Source of the DNA: Hyphococcus sp.
GTDB taxonomy: Bacteria > Pseudomonadota > Alphaproteobacteria > Caulobacterales > Parvularculaceae
Length of the DNA stretch: 34,745 nt
Assembly (NCBI GenBank): GCA_021604585.1
Contig: BQJG01000036.1
Location: 1-34,745 of the forward strand
Direction: 5' to 3'
The translations under genes and the position numbers were made by a program. The notes beneath the pieces are model-generated. The model did not search any database. It was not told the origin of the DNA and worked only from the letters and a program-made list of their open reading frames with translations. Below are positions 1 to 8,115 of the stretch, piece by piece. Within the stretch, counting starts at the first letter, position 1, and every line of letters begins with the position of its first letter.

Positions 1-1007
1 GTCGCTTTTTCCGCCGCAAACAAAATACACCCCGCCGCATCCTGACGCGTGGTCTCGCCGCGGTCGCAGGCTTTCGCCACCTGATAGACGTAAGACTTCG
101 CGGCGTTGGTGGTCACATACATATCGGCGAGTTTGCCCTGCACCAGTTGAAACTCGCCAATCGATTTGCCGAACTGCTTGCGGTCGTGAACGTAAGGGAT
201 CACCACATCGAGACAGGCCTGCATGATGCCGATGGACCCGCCCGCCAGCACCGTGCGCTCATAATCGAGGCCGGACATCAACACCCGCACGCCATTATTA
301 AGCTCGCCGAGAATGTTTTCCTCCGGCACTTCGCAGTCCTGGAAAACCAGTTCGCACGTGTCCGAGCCGCGCATGCCGAGCTTGTCGAGCTTTTGCGCCG
401 TTGAAAAACCCTTCATGCCTTTTTCGATAAGGAACGCGGTGATGCCGCGCGGGCCCGCATCGGGTTCGGTCTTGGCGTAGACCACCAGCGTGTCGGCGCC
501 GGGGCCGTTGGTGATCCACATCTTGTTGCCGTTCAAAATATAACGGTCGCCTTTTTTCTCCGCGCGGGTCTTCATGGAGACAACATCGGAACCGGCGCCC
601 GGTTCGGACATGGCGAGCGCGCCGAGATGTTCGCCCGAAACCAGCCTCGGCAGATATTTCGCCTTCTGCTCTTTCGAGCCGTTGATGTTGATCTGGTTGA
701 CGCAAAGATTTGAGTGCGCGCCGTAGGACAACCCAACTGCGCCGGATGCGCGGGAGATTTCCTCCATCGCCACAACATGCGCAACGTACCCCAAGCCCGA
801 CCCGCCAAATTCTTCGTCGGCTGTAATGCCGAGCAAGCCGAGTTCGCCCAGTTCCGGCCAGAGATCACGCGGGAATAGATTCTTCTCGTCAATTTCGGCT
901 GCGCGCGGCGCAAGACGGTCAGCGGCCCAGCGCTGAACCATGTCGCGCATCTCCTCGATCATCGGATCAAGGTCGAATTTCATAAACGCCTGAGAGTTCG
1001 AGAGCAT
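1..1007 (-). CDS. ivd: Isovaleryl-CoA dehydrogenase (partial, 3' end outside window)
   Basis: FAD-dependent acyl-CoA dehydrogenase that oxidises isovaleryl-CoA to 3-methylcrotonyl-CoA in leucine breakdown. The visible 335 residues begin at the ATG at 1007, which has an AGGAG ribosome site (1016-1020) eight bases upstream; a second in-frame Met lies nine codons in. The motif GLSYGAHSNLC is typical of isovaleryl-CoA dehydrogenases as opposed to short- or medium-chain enzymes. AMSEPGAGSDV and MWITNGP are the FAD/substrate-binding blocks of the family. The catalytic Glu is in GLDYERTVLAGG (about residue 250), the position used by isovaleryl-CoA dehydrogenases. The C-terminal part lies beyond base 1. 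Methylcrotonyl-CoA carboxylase genes, which usually follow ivd, would be expected just outside the window. Identification of the subfamily is strong. Confidence 0.93.
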   Translation of the reverse strand, partial: MLSNSQAFMKFDLDPMIEEMRDMVQRWAADRLAPRAAEIDEKNLFPRDLWPELGELGLLGITADEEFGGSGLGYVAHVVAMEEISRASGAVGLSYGAHSNLCVNQININGSKEQKAKYLPRLVSGEHLGALAMSEPGAGSDVVSMKTRAEKKGDRYILNGNKMWITNGPGADTLVVYAKTEPDAGPRGITAFLIEKGMKGFSTAQKLDKLGMRGSDTCELVFQDCEVPEENILGELNNGVRVLMSGLDYERTVLAGGSIGIMQACLDVVIPYVHDRKQFGKSIGEFQLVQGKLADMYVTTNAAKSYVYQVAKACDRGETTRQDAAGCILFAAEKA

Positions 1008-1058
1008 GGCTGCGTCTCCTCCAAAATCTTGTGGTTTTGGACAGTCAATACCGCGCAA

Positions 1059-1850
1059 TCAGGCTGGCGGCAAACGCTTCGACAAAGCTTCAATATCGGC
1101 CCGTAAAGCGCTGACATCGCCCATGATCTTCCGTTGATTGAGGAGAATTTGCGCCTCAGCGGATTCGCTGTCTTCATCGACCACCCGGACCACAATCGCC
1201 ACAAAAAGGTTGAGCATGGTGAAGGTCGCGATCAGCACGAAGGTGAGAAAAAAGATCCACGAACGGCTGTGGGTTTTGGCGACTTCCGAGGCGATGTCCG
1301 GCCAGCCCTCCAGCGTCATCACCTGAAACAGCGTGTACATCGCCTGAAACACATCGCCAAATAATGCCGGGTGCTGCGGCCCGTAAAGGTTCGCGGCGAT
1401 CACCGCGAACACATAAACGATCAACGCCAGCACAACGCCGACCGAGGCGATGCCGGGAATGGAATCGAGCAGCGCCGAGACCACCACCCGCATGCGCGGA
1501 ATGACCGTAATCACCCGCAAAACCCGCAACACCCTGAAGGCGCGCATCGCCGCCAGCCCCGAGGTCGCCGCGCCGATCGAGACCACGACGATCAGAAAAT
1601 CGAAGATGTTCCAGCCGTTTTTGAAATAGGCCGCGCGCCAGGCGATAATGCGCGTGCCGATCTCCGCCATAAAGGCGTAGACGATGATGCGGTCGATGAC
1701 TTTGAGCCAATGTCCGGCGCCTTCCTTAAAGGCCGGGAACGTCTCCGCCCCGAGGACGAGCGCGTTGATAATGATCAGCGCCAGCACCACGCTCTGAAAC
1801 GGGCGGCTCTCGACAAATCGCTGCAGGGATGTTCGCTCGGGTTGATCCAT
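1059..1850 (-). CDS. Single-domain voltage-gated cation channel (bacterial NaV/CaV type)
   Basis: A 263-residue ion-transport protein with the six-helix plan of bacterial tetrameric voltage-gated channels. S1 is about residues 20-36, S2 52-70 and S3 82-95. S4 is 101-122, with Arg at 103, 106, 109 and 112 in a regular three-residue spacing. S5 is about 133-154 and S6 197-223. The tail (226-260) is charged and probably forms the usual C-terminal coiled coil. The pore loop carries the filter T179-L-E-G-W-P-D185 (bases 1296-1316). Sodium channels of this family have TLESW; Gly after the Glu and a final Asp resemble the calcium-selective CavMr channel (recalled as TLEGWVD). The ATG at 1850 (MDQPERT) is used. 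It follows the same strand as ivd, but a 51-base gap and unrelated function suggest no shared job. Ion selectivity is inferred from the filter only. Confidence 0.9.
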   Translation of the reverse strand: MDQPERTSLQRFVESRPFQSVVLALIIINALVLGAETFPAFKEGAGHWLKVIDRIIVYAFMAEIGTRIIAWRAAYFKNGWNIFDFLIVVVSIGAATSGLAAMRAFRVLRVLRVITVIPRMRVVVSALLDSIPGIASVGVVLALIVYVFAVIAANLYGPQHPALFGDVFQAMYTLFQVMTLEGWPDIASEVAKTHSRSWIFFLTFVLIATFTMLNLFVAIVVRVVDEDSESAEAQILLNQRKIMGDVSALRADIEALSKRLPPA

Positions 1851-2132
1851 TGGGACGCTGCTTTGGGGAAAACTCTGGAAAGGCTGATGGTCTTCCCTAT
1901 CCGGATTCTCTGCGTTCTGGAAAGTGCAGCAAATCCAAGGACTTTCCCTTTATTTTGATGACACGCAAAGATTGCCGAATAGAAACCCGCCGGAACCCGG
2001 ACATTTTGGCTCAAACGATTGGCGGGCCTTACAAATTCCGCTATGCGAAGGCATTCGGGCAGTATCGGCCGAACCCGTGCGCGTAAGCTTGTACGCATGA
2101 GATTGGGCGGCCGGACCCGCCGCCCAAAGAAG
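1851..2132. other. Intergenic region between divergent channel and TipN-like genes
   Basis: About 280 bases between two divergently read genes, so promoters for both should lie here. I see no convincing -35/-10 pair, hairpin or operator. An in-frame upstream extension of the rightward gene (TTG at 2019, ATG at 2097) reads Arg-rich residues unlike the rest of the protein and is treated as non-coding. Confidence 0.4.
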
Positions 2133-4550
2133 ATGACCATGGTGAGCGACGACGTGAGCGATAGCCAAGACCACCAAGAGAACGAAGCGGCAGGGAAGGA
2201 TGCCGGGGACGAAAATCCCCGCATGCGATTCAAAAGCATCGTTGAGTCGGAGGGCCGCGCGGCTAGTGAGGGCGCTTCGGGCGGGCTGATTTACATCTCG
2301 CCGAATGAGCGACGCTGGAACGCTATGAGCCGGCAGATCTGGCAAATGGCGCGCCTGACCGCTGTCTTCGTCTTTTTCTCCATTGTCATCGGCCTGCCGC
2401 TCGGCAACTGGTTCGCCCATCGGCATCTGACAAATCTCAGCGGCATCGACCGGCCGTGGAATCCGCTCGCCGCATTCGAAATAGAAACGCTGCTTTTTGC
2501 CTTCATCATTCCCGCCATGGTTTTATTCATTGGCTATGGTCTGTCGAAAATGCTGACCATGTTGAACGCAGCGGAATCGATCGCCGCCGCGGCGCAGCGT
2601 TTTGTGACGCCTGACATCGCCGCCGCACAGAATATCGACACCGTCGGCGCCGTTGTTCAAACCCATGTGGCGACGCTCAATCAGGGGCTCGACAACGCGC
2701 TGACACGCCTTGCCTCTGTCGAAGCGATGATCCGCCAGCATGTGGAGGCCATCGAAATCGCCGGCGATGCGATCGAAGCGAAAGCCACCGGCGCAGTCGG
2801 GCGCGTCGCCGATGAGCGCGCAAGGCTGATGGATCTGACCGAAAGCCTCAACGCCCACGCTGACAGCTTCGCCGCAGCCATTGCCGAAAAGGCCAAAGCC
2901 TCGATCACCGCGCTGCAATCGGCCGAGACGACGTCGGTTCAAGCGGAGAAAGATTTCGACGACCGGTTGCATCGTTTGGAGAGCGCAGCGGAACGCGCGT
3001 TCAATTCGTTTGAGTCCCTGCGCGACGCGTTGCGCGACGTTGATGAGACCATGCGCGCCTCTGCGCAGTCCATTGATACATCCACCGAAGAAACCCGCAA
3101 GGCGACAATGCAAGCCAGTGCAGCTGCAGACGCGGCGGCCGAATCCGCCGCGCGCAACGCCGCCAATATTGGCTCCGCCGCCCGCGCCGCCGCCGAAGAA
3201 GCCAAGAAAGCCGCAGAAGCCGCCGTCGACGCCGCGCGCGAACACGCAACCCGCACTGCAACAGGCGCCATCGATGCGACCAGTGAAGAATCCGCGCGGG
3301 TGCAGGACGCAGCAGCGAAAGCCCTCGACGACATCACCAAGTCCACATCGAAAGCGCTCACCGCCGCCGCTGACGGCGCCGTCAAAGCCACCAAAGCCGC
3401 AGAAGAAGTCTCCGACGCCGCACGTAAAACTGGCGAAGCCGCCGACAAAGCCTCGACCGATGTCGCCGCCGCCAGTGAACGCGCGCGCAAGAGCTCTGAA
3501 GACGCACTCAAATTTTCAGAAAGTGAGGCTGCGCGAATTGAGGAGCGAAACCAGGCGCTCGCTGAAGCGCGCGCCGCGCTTGAAACCGAAAACGCGCGGC
3601 TTGAATCGCTGATCGACGAACAAAGAAAGCGCGCCGACCGCCTTGCTGAAGCTATCGCTTCGCAAACGGACCGGCTCTCGCGCCTCGCCGAGGCACAATT
3701 GCGCGAACAGGAAGCTTCCGCGCGCCTCGCCGAAGCGCAAAATGAAATGCAGGCGCGGGCCGACCGGCAAGCGGCGGACAAGAAAAAAGCCGAGGAAACC
3801 GAACGCAAGGCCGCTGAAGAAGCGGCCGCAAAGAGAGCCGAGACCGAGGCGCAGGCAACGCTTGATCTTACAGCGGCGGCGCGCCGGAAAGAACCGCCGC
3901 TCACCGCAACGCCGAAACCGGAACCAAAGCCAGCGTCCGGGAAGAATGGAAACGGCGCCGCGCGTCTCGACGAGCTGGCCCGCGATATCGCCGAACGGCG
4001 CCCGTCAAAGCCGGCGCAGGTGAAAACTCAGCCTTTAACGCTTGACAAAGACGCCAAAGTCGAGCCTGGCAAACGCATGAAAGGCGATGTGTCGTGGAAG
4101 GAAATCCTTGACGCCGCCGATGATAGCGCGCCGCTCGATTTAGGCGCCGCCTCGAAACAAGCGGCGGCTGATACGTCCGGACGGCGCGAAGCAGACAATG
4201 CAATCCGCATTATCGCACAGCTGCAGGACTTCACCCACGAGCTTGAAACGCGGCTCTATGGCGATCCGCCACCGGCGCTGCAGGAACGCTTTGATCGCGG
4301 CGACCGCAATGTGTTCGCCAATCGCCTGTTGCGCCTGAATGAAGCTGATGTGAAACGCCGGATCAGAACCGAGTCCGGCCGTGACCGGAATTTTGAATCA
4401 GGGGTGCATGAATTCCTGCAAGGTTTTGAGCAATTACTCGAAGACGCGACCACGTCAGAAACCGCCGACGAAGAGCTTGAAGAATATCTTTCTTCGCCGT
4501 TGGGCCGCGTCTATCTGTTGATTGGCGCAACGGTGGGGTACTTCGCGTAA
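2133..4550 (+). CDS. Large two-TM coiled-coil membrane protein, TipN-like
   Basis: About 805 residues from the ATG at 2133 (ATG 2139 is equally possible). An acidic N-terminal tail of about 70 residues is followed by two membrane helices (about 75-97 and 118-140). Then comes a very long Ala/Glu/Lys-rich region (about 160-620) with heptad-like spacing that should form an extended coiled coil, a Pro/Lys-rich linker, and a compact C-terminal domain of about 120 residues (from DNAIRIIAQLQ, including FANRLLRLNE and FLQGFEQLLED). This plan and length match TipN of Caulobacter, a pole-marking protein with two N-terminal TM helices and a large coiled coil. I infer the similarity from architecture and the C-terminal segment, not from an alignment. 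Ala-rich composition makes the reverse strand look coding, which is an artefact. An alternative is an unrelated coiled-coil envelope protein. Confidence 0.8.
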   Translation: MTMVSDDVSDSQDHQENEAAGKDAGDENPRMRFKSIVESEGRAASEGASGGLIYISPNERRWNAMSRQIWQMARLTAVFVFFSIVIGLPLGNWFAHRHLTNLSGIDRPWNPLAAFEIETLLFAFIIPAMVLFIGYGLSKMLTMLNAAESIAAAAQRFVTPDIAAAQNIDTVGAVVQTHVATLNQGLDNALTRLASVEAMIRQHVEAIEIAGDAIEAKATGAVGRVADERARLMDLTESLNAHADSFAAAIAEKAKASITALQSAETTSVQAEKDFDDRLHRLESAAERAFNSFESLRDALRDVDETMRASAQSIDTSTEETRKATMQASAAADAAAESAARNAANIGSAARAAAEEAKKAAEAAVDAAREHATRTATGAIDATSEESARVQDAAAKALDDITKSTSKALTAAADGAVKATKAAEEVSDAARKTGEAADKASTDVAAASERARKSSEDALKFSESEAARIEERNQALAEARAALETENARLESLIDEQRKRADRLAEAIASQTDRLSRLAEAQLREQEASARLAEAQNEMQARADRQAADKKKAEETERKAAEEAAAKRAETEAQATLDLTAAARRKEPPLTATPKPEPKPASGKNGNGAARLDELARDIAERRPSKPAQVKTQPLTLDKDAKVEPGKRMKGDVSWKEILDAADDSAPLDLGAASKQAAADTSGRREADNAIRIIAQLQDFTHELETRLYGDPPPALQERFDRGDRNVFANRLLRLNEADVKRRIRTESGRDRNFESGVHEFLQGFEQLLEDATTSETADEELEEYLSSPLGRVYLLIGATVGYFA

Positions 4551-4591
4551 ACGTCTTTTCTGTCTGCGCAGCTCTTTGAAGGATAAGGCGT

Positions 4592-5188
4592 ATGGAAAAG
4601 AACAAAACCCCTGAGGCCTATTTCGCCAAGCCACGCCCATGGCGCGAAGAAATAATCGCACTGCGCAAAATCATGGCGACGACCGGCCTCACCGAAGAAA
4701 TTAAATGGGGCGCGCCTTGCTATACGCTCCAGGGCAAGAATGTCGTCGGCATTGGCGGGTTCAAATCCTATTTCGGCCTGTGGTTTCATCAGGGCGCACT
4801 GCTCAAAGATGACAAAAACGTTTTGCTAAATGCGCAGGAAGGCGTCACCAAAGCGCAACGGCAATGGCGGATGACTTCCGCCGCCGACATCAAACCAGCC
4901 ATCATCAAAGCCTATGTGAAAGAAGCCGCCGCACTGGCGAAGGCCGGCAAGGCGATCAAGGCGGACAGAAACAAGAAGCTCGTCATGCCGCCAGAGCTAA
5001 AAGCCGCGCTCGCAAAAAATAAACGCGCCGCTGCAGCGTTCGACAAACTGACGCCCGGCAAACAGCGCGAATATGCGGAACACATCACCGAAGCAAAGCA
5101 GGCGGCGACTAAAGAGCGGCGTTTGACGAAAATTCTGCCGATGATTGCAGCTGGCGGCGGCCTTAACGACAAATACAAAAACTGCTGA
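4592..5188 (+). CDS. YdeI/OmpD-associated family protein (DUF1801 domain)
   Basis: A 198-residue soluble protein. The N-terminal half (residues 5-115, with EEIKWGAPCYTLQGKNV and SYFGLWFHQG) is a DUF1801/YdhG-like domain. The Lys/Ala-rich C-terminal third (about 135-185, PPELKAALAKNKRAAAAFDKL) is the OmdA/YdeI extension with the motif TPGKQREYAEHI. The biochemical role of this family is not settled; E. coli YdeI has been linked to polymyxin and stress resistance. The ATG at 4592 follows an AAGGA ribosome site. It lies 41 bases behind the coiled-coil gene and might be cotranscribed with it, but no functional link is visible. Confidence 0.85.
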   Translation: MEKNKTPEAYFAKPRPWREEIIALRKIMATTGLTEEIKWGAPCYTLQGKNVVGIGGFKSYFGLWFHQGALLKDDKNVLLNAQEGVTKAQRQWRMTSAADIKPAIIKAYVKEAAALAKAGKAIKADRNKKLVMPPELKAALAKNKRAAAAFDKLTPGKQREYAEHITEAKQAATKERRLTKILPMIAAGGGLNDKYKNC

Positions 5189-5204
5189 CCAGCAACGCGG
5201 CGCG

Positions 5205-5690
5205 CTATTCGGTGATGCTTACATCGGGAAGGTCTGCAAGCACCCTCCCGCCGCAGATGACAAGAATACCGCGATACATCTTGGCGATCGCCGCACCTTC
5301 ATATTTCACCTGTTCCGAGGTGATCACTTGTGTCGTCATGGCGTCAGGCGGGGTCACCGTCAGCATCAGCCGTTGCACCGGTGTCGCGCTGCGATCGGCG
5401 GCGCCGTCCCGCCAGTCAAAGCTGTAGCCGGGCGTCGGCATATCGACCTCGCCGCTGACATGCAAAATCGGTTTGCTGTCCGGCCCCGGCATAGCGTCAA
5501 CCCAGGCATGCCAGTTGCGGCTGTCGATAACCGGGCAATCCGCAACCTCGGCCGTGTCCACAATGATGTCTTCTTCCAGCACGGCGTCTGCATCGCTCTC
5601 ACCGGCGTTGTTGGCGGGCGCGCAGGCTGTCAAGGCGAGAAGGGCAAGGCTTGGGGCAAGGCTTGAGGAAAGTGGAATTTTTAAGCGCAT
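5205..5690 (-). CDS. Putative lipoprotein of unknown function
   Basis: A 161-residue protein starting at ATG 5690, chosen because AAGGAA sits seven bases upstream; ATG 5696 is also in frame. The N-terminus is a lipoprotein signal with lipobox LLALTAC (Cys23), followed by an acidic Ser/Asp/Glu linker. The rest (from about residue 45: CPVIDSRNWHAWVD) reads as a small secreted beta-rich domain with two further Cys residues, one near CPVID and one in LVICGGR, which could pair. It resembles small outer-membrane lipoproteins found in alphaproteobacteria, but I do not recognise a named family. It converges with the YdeI-like gene and ends 16 bases from it. Confidence 0.75.
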   Translation of the reverse strand: MRLKIPLSSSLAPSLALLALTACAPANNAGESDADAVLEEDIIVDTAEVADCPVIDSRNWHAWVDAMPGPDSKPILHVSGEVDMPTPGYSFDWRDGAADRSATPVQRLMLTVTPPDAMTTQVITSEQVKYEGAAIAKMYRGILVICGGRVLADLPDVSITE

Positions 5691-5768
5691 CGTCATCTTC
5701 CTTTTTGGCAAAAAAAGAATACCGCCGCCCGACGCGACAAGTCTAATGAAAGTCCGGGAAGAAAGGCG

Positions 5769-6389
5769 CTATTTGCGGGAATTCGCCCGTTCGCCTTCTG
5801 CATAGGACCACGCGACCATCTCGGTGACGATCTGGTCAAAGCCCGTGTTGAACGCTGCATAGACGGCGTCCGGCTTGGTCGACGACGACGATATGCTCGC
5901 CTCGAATTTCTTCGCAGCGTAAATTACGCCCTTGCCATTGGTCAGGCGCGCATAAACGGAAATATCAGCGGCGTGTCCACCCTGCACTGCGAGCTCCATG
6001 CGGCGGATATCCGTTTGCAACACGAAGTCTGCTATGGGCAGCGACGAGCGGTCGCCCACCGCGAGAATCCGCCCCGCATCCTCAAAAGTCTGGATCAGCG
6101 CCGTCTGAAACAGACGCGGTGCGCGGTCGGCCCACTCTGCACCCGCGAGATATTCAATGCGGCCCGGCGCGCTCGCCACCGCGATGCGCACGGAATCATA
6201 AACCCGCGTCGCGCGCGGCTCATCAATCACTAACGAAAAGGGCAGCGGTTCGCCGGACAACGAGTCAGCGTCCGCCGCCACTATATGAAAGCGCGGCTTG
6301 GGGGGCGCGGCGTCGGGCAACACCGAAACGCAGCTGGCGGCGAACAAGGCCGAGGCCAACACAAGGCCGTGCAACGCATATCTCATCAT
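5769..6389 (-). CDS. ABC-type transport auxiliary lipoprotein (PqiC/ABC_trans_aux type)
   Basis: A 206-residue lipoprotein with signal sequence and lipobox FAASC (Cys20), so it should sit in the outer or inner membrane facing the periplasm. The body (about 75-195) carries features of the ABC transport auxiliary family: SVRIAVASAPGRIEYLAGAEWADRAP style segment, then QTALIQTFEDAGRI and the FVLQTDIRRMEL beta strand. Such lipoproteins partner MCE proteins such as PqiB or MlaD in lipid transfer. It is the last gene of the mla-type operon: its ATG (6389) overlaps the mlaD stop, and a second ATG follows immediately. It probably takes over an outer-membrane docking role in this system, which has no mlaC nearby; that role is inference. 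Confidence 0.88.
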   Translation of the reverse strand: MMRYALHGLVLASALFAASCVSVLPDAAPPKPRFHIVAADADSLSGEPLPFSLVIDEPRATRVYDSVRIAVASAPGRIEYLAGAEWADRAPRLFQTALIQTFEDAGRILAVGDRSSLPIADFVLQTDIRRMELAVQGGHAADISVYARLTNGKGVIYAAKKFEASISSSSTKPDAVYAAFNTGFDQIVTEMVAWSYAEGERANSRK

Positions 6390-7309
6390 TCTTCGCCTCC
6401 GGTATATTCAGGCGCGCGTTCGCCGAAGAAATACGCATTCGGATCACGATCAATCTCCCGCAATACAGCGTCGAGCGTCCGCATCAGACGGCGCGCTTCA
6501 CTCAGCGCTGGCGCAACCTGACCCAATCCCTGATCGGCGAAGACGCGAATGGAGGCGCGGTTCTCATTTGTAATGGACCTGAGATCGCTGACCAGCGCCT
6601 GCGTTTCGCTGAGCAACGCTTCGATTTCCTGCGCCGTCGCTGGCGCGTCATTTTCCATAAAAGACTGCAGGCTGGTCGCCGCTGCATCGAGCTTTGACGT
6701 CACCTGCGCAAGGTCTGTGGTGATCGCGTTGATGTTGGCGAGCGAGGCGGCGATATCATCTTCATGTTCAGCGAAGGCGCCGGTCATGGTTTCGATATTG
6801 GTGATAATGCCGGAAATGCCGGAGATGTTTTCATCAGACAGCAGCCGGCTCGCCTGCGCCAGCACATCGCCGGAGCCTTCGAGAAACGCCGCGAACCCGG
6901 ACGTATCCGCCTTGATCTTCGGAACATCGTCATCGCTCGCGTCCTTCAGCAGCGGCTTATCAGCGCCACCGCCGACAAACTGGATGATGGCGAGGCCGGT
7001 AAATCCAACAAGCTCGAGTTCGGCTTTGGTGTCGGTTTTGACAGGCGTGTCTTTATCAACGCGCACGCGCGCGATCACGATGGACGGATCTGTCGGGTCA
7101 ATGGAAAGCGTGTCGACTTCGCCTTTCTGAATGCCGTTAAAGCGAACGGCAGCGCCAACAGACAGGCCTGAAACGCGCTCAGTGAAAATCACGTCATATT
7201 CATCGAAGTCGGTTTGCGTTTGGGTCAGCTTGATGACGAACAAAAACGCCGCCGCGATGGCGGCAAGCACCATGGAGCCGATGACGACATAATGCGCGCG
7301 CGTTTCCAT
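6386..7309 (-). CDS. mlaD: MlaD-family MCE lipid-transport protein
   Basis: A 307-residue protein from ATG 7309 (METRAHY); in-frame sequence further upstream overlaps mlaF and is not used. One N-terminal membrane helix (about 8-28) anchors a periplasmic MCE domain (about 35-115, containing VSGLSVGAAVRFNGI and VGFTGLAIIQFVGG). A long alpha-helical tail (about 150-280) carries repeated SLANINAIT / SKLDAA style segments. MCE proteins form hexameric rings that carry phospholipids between membranes. The long helical tail is characteristic of alphaproteobacterial and plastid-like MlaD proteins rather than the short E. coli form. It is the third gene of the operon mlaE-mlaF-mlaD-lipoprotein. Confidence 0.93.
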   Translation of the reverse strand: METRAHYVVIGSMVLAAIAAAFLFVIKLTQTQTDFDEYDVIFTERVSGLSVGAAVRFNGIQKGEVDTLSIDPTDPSIVIARVRVDKDTPVKTDTKAELELVGFTGLAIIQFVGGGADKPLLKDASDDDVPKIKADTSGFAAFLEGSGDVLAQASRLLSDENISGISGIITNIETMTGAFAEHEDDIAASLANINAITTDLAQVTSKLDAAATSLQSFMENDAPATAQEIEALLSETQALVSDLRSITNENRASIRVFADQGLGQVAPALSEARRLMRTLDAVLREIDRDPNAYFFGERAPEYTGGEE

Positions 7310-7326
7310 CGATCTTTGCTCAACCC

Positions 7327-8115
7327 CTAGCTCGCCTCGACGGCGAGTGCGGCCCTGCCCCTGGGCCCTGAAAAATATTCCTGTATCCACGGATGATCGG
7401 TGCGGCGAACTTCACTGAGAGGTCCGCAGGCGATGACTCGCTTCTCAGCCAGCACCGCCACCCGGTCACAGGTTGCATGCAGCGTATCAAGATCATGGGT
7501 TACCATAAACACTGTTAACCCTAGGGATTCCTTAAGATTGACGATGAGGTCGTCGAATTTGGCGGCTCCAATCGGATCGAGACCGGCGGTTGGTTCATCG
7601 AGAAAGACGATTTCAGGATCGAGCGCTAAGGCGCGCGCAAGGCCCGCGCGCTTGCGCATCCCGCCTGAAAGTTCCGATGGGAATTTAGAGCCCGCTTCTT
7701 CCGGCAAGCCGGACATGGAAATTTTCAGCGCCGCGATGTCCTTAGCCAATTCTTCAGGAAGCTTAAGATGTTCTCTAATCGGCGCCATGACGTTTTGCGC
7801 AACGGTCATGGATGAGAATAACGCGCCGCCCTGAAACAATACGCCCCAGCGCTGTTCAATCGCCTGGCGGGCTTTGTCATCAGCTTTGTAATAGTCGTCG
7901 CCAAAAACCTTCACCGTGCCCGCACTTGGCGGCTTCAACCCGATAATGGCGCGCATCAACACGGACTTGCCCGTGCCGGAGCCGCCGACCACGCCGAGGA
8001 TTTCTCCGGCGCGGACATTAAGATCAAGATTGTCATGCACGACAAAGTCGCCGAACTGGGTTTTCAATCCTTCGACTTCAATGACGCGGCGATCAGTGTT
8101 GTTCGCTTCCGTCAA
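7327..8115 (-). CDS. mlaF: ABC transporter ATP-binding protein MlaF
   Basis: The ATPase of the Mla-type lipid transporter, about 262 residues. Walker A GGSGTGKS is at about 44-51, the signature LSGGMRKRAGLARAL follows in the helical part, and Walker B is IVFLDEPTAGLD with a downstream switch His (VFMVTHDLD). The start is taken as TTG 8115, whose TTGA overlaps the mlaE stop. Upstream in-frame sequence only reads through mlaE in another frame, and MTEANNTDRRVIEVEGL fits the family N-terminus. This means translation is probably coupled to mlaE. A 17-base gap separates it from mlaD. Confidence 0.94.
   Translation of the reverse strand: MTEANNTDRRVIEVEGLKTQFGDFVVHDNLDLNVRAGEILGVVGGSGTGKSVLMRAIIGLKPPSAGTVKVFGDDYYKADDKARQAIEQRWGVLFQGGALFSSMTVAQNVMAPIREHLKLPEELAKDIAALKISMSGLPEEAGSKFPSELSGGMRKRAGLARALALDPEIVFLDEPTAGLDPIGAAKFDDLIVNLKESLGLTVFMVTHDLDTLHATCDRVAVLAEKRVIACGPLSEVRRTDHPWIQEYFSGPRGRAALAVEAS

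Noticed and set aside
1371..1958. Forward open frame of 195 codons opposite the ion channel
   Set aside because: Low-complexity His/Asp/Arg composition mirrors the hydrophobic helices of the real gene on the other strand.
2939..3904. Long reverse-strand open frame (321 codons) inside the TipN-like gene
   Set aside because: It is Ala/Ser/Arg-rich with no domain, and lies wholly opposite a coiled-coil gene whose GCC/GCG-rich codons keep the reverse frame open.
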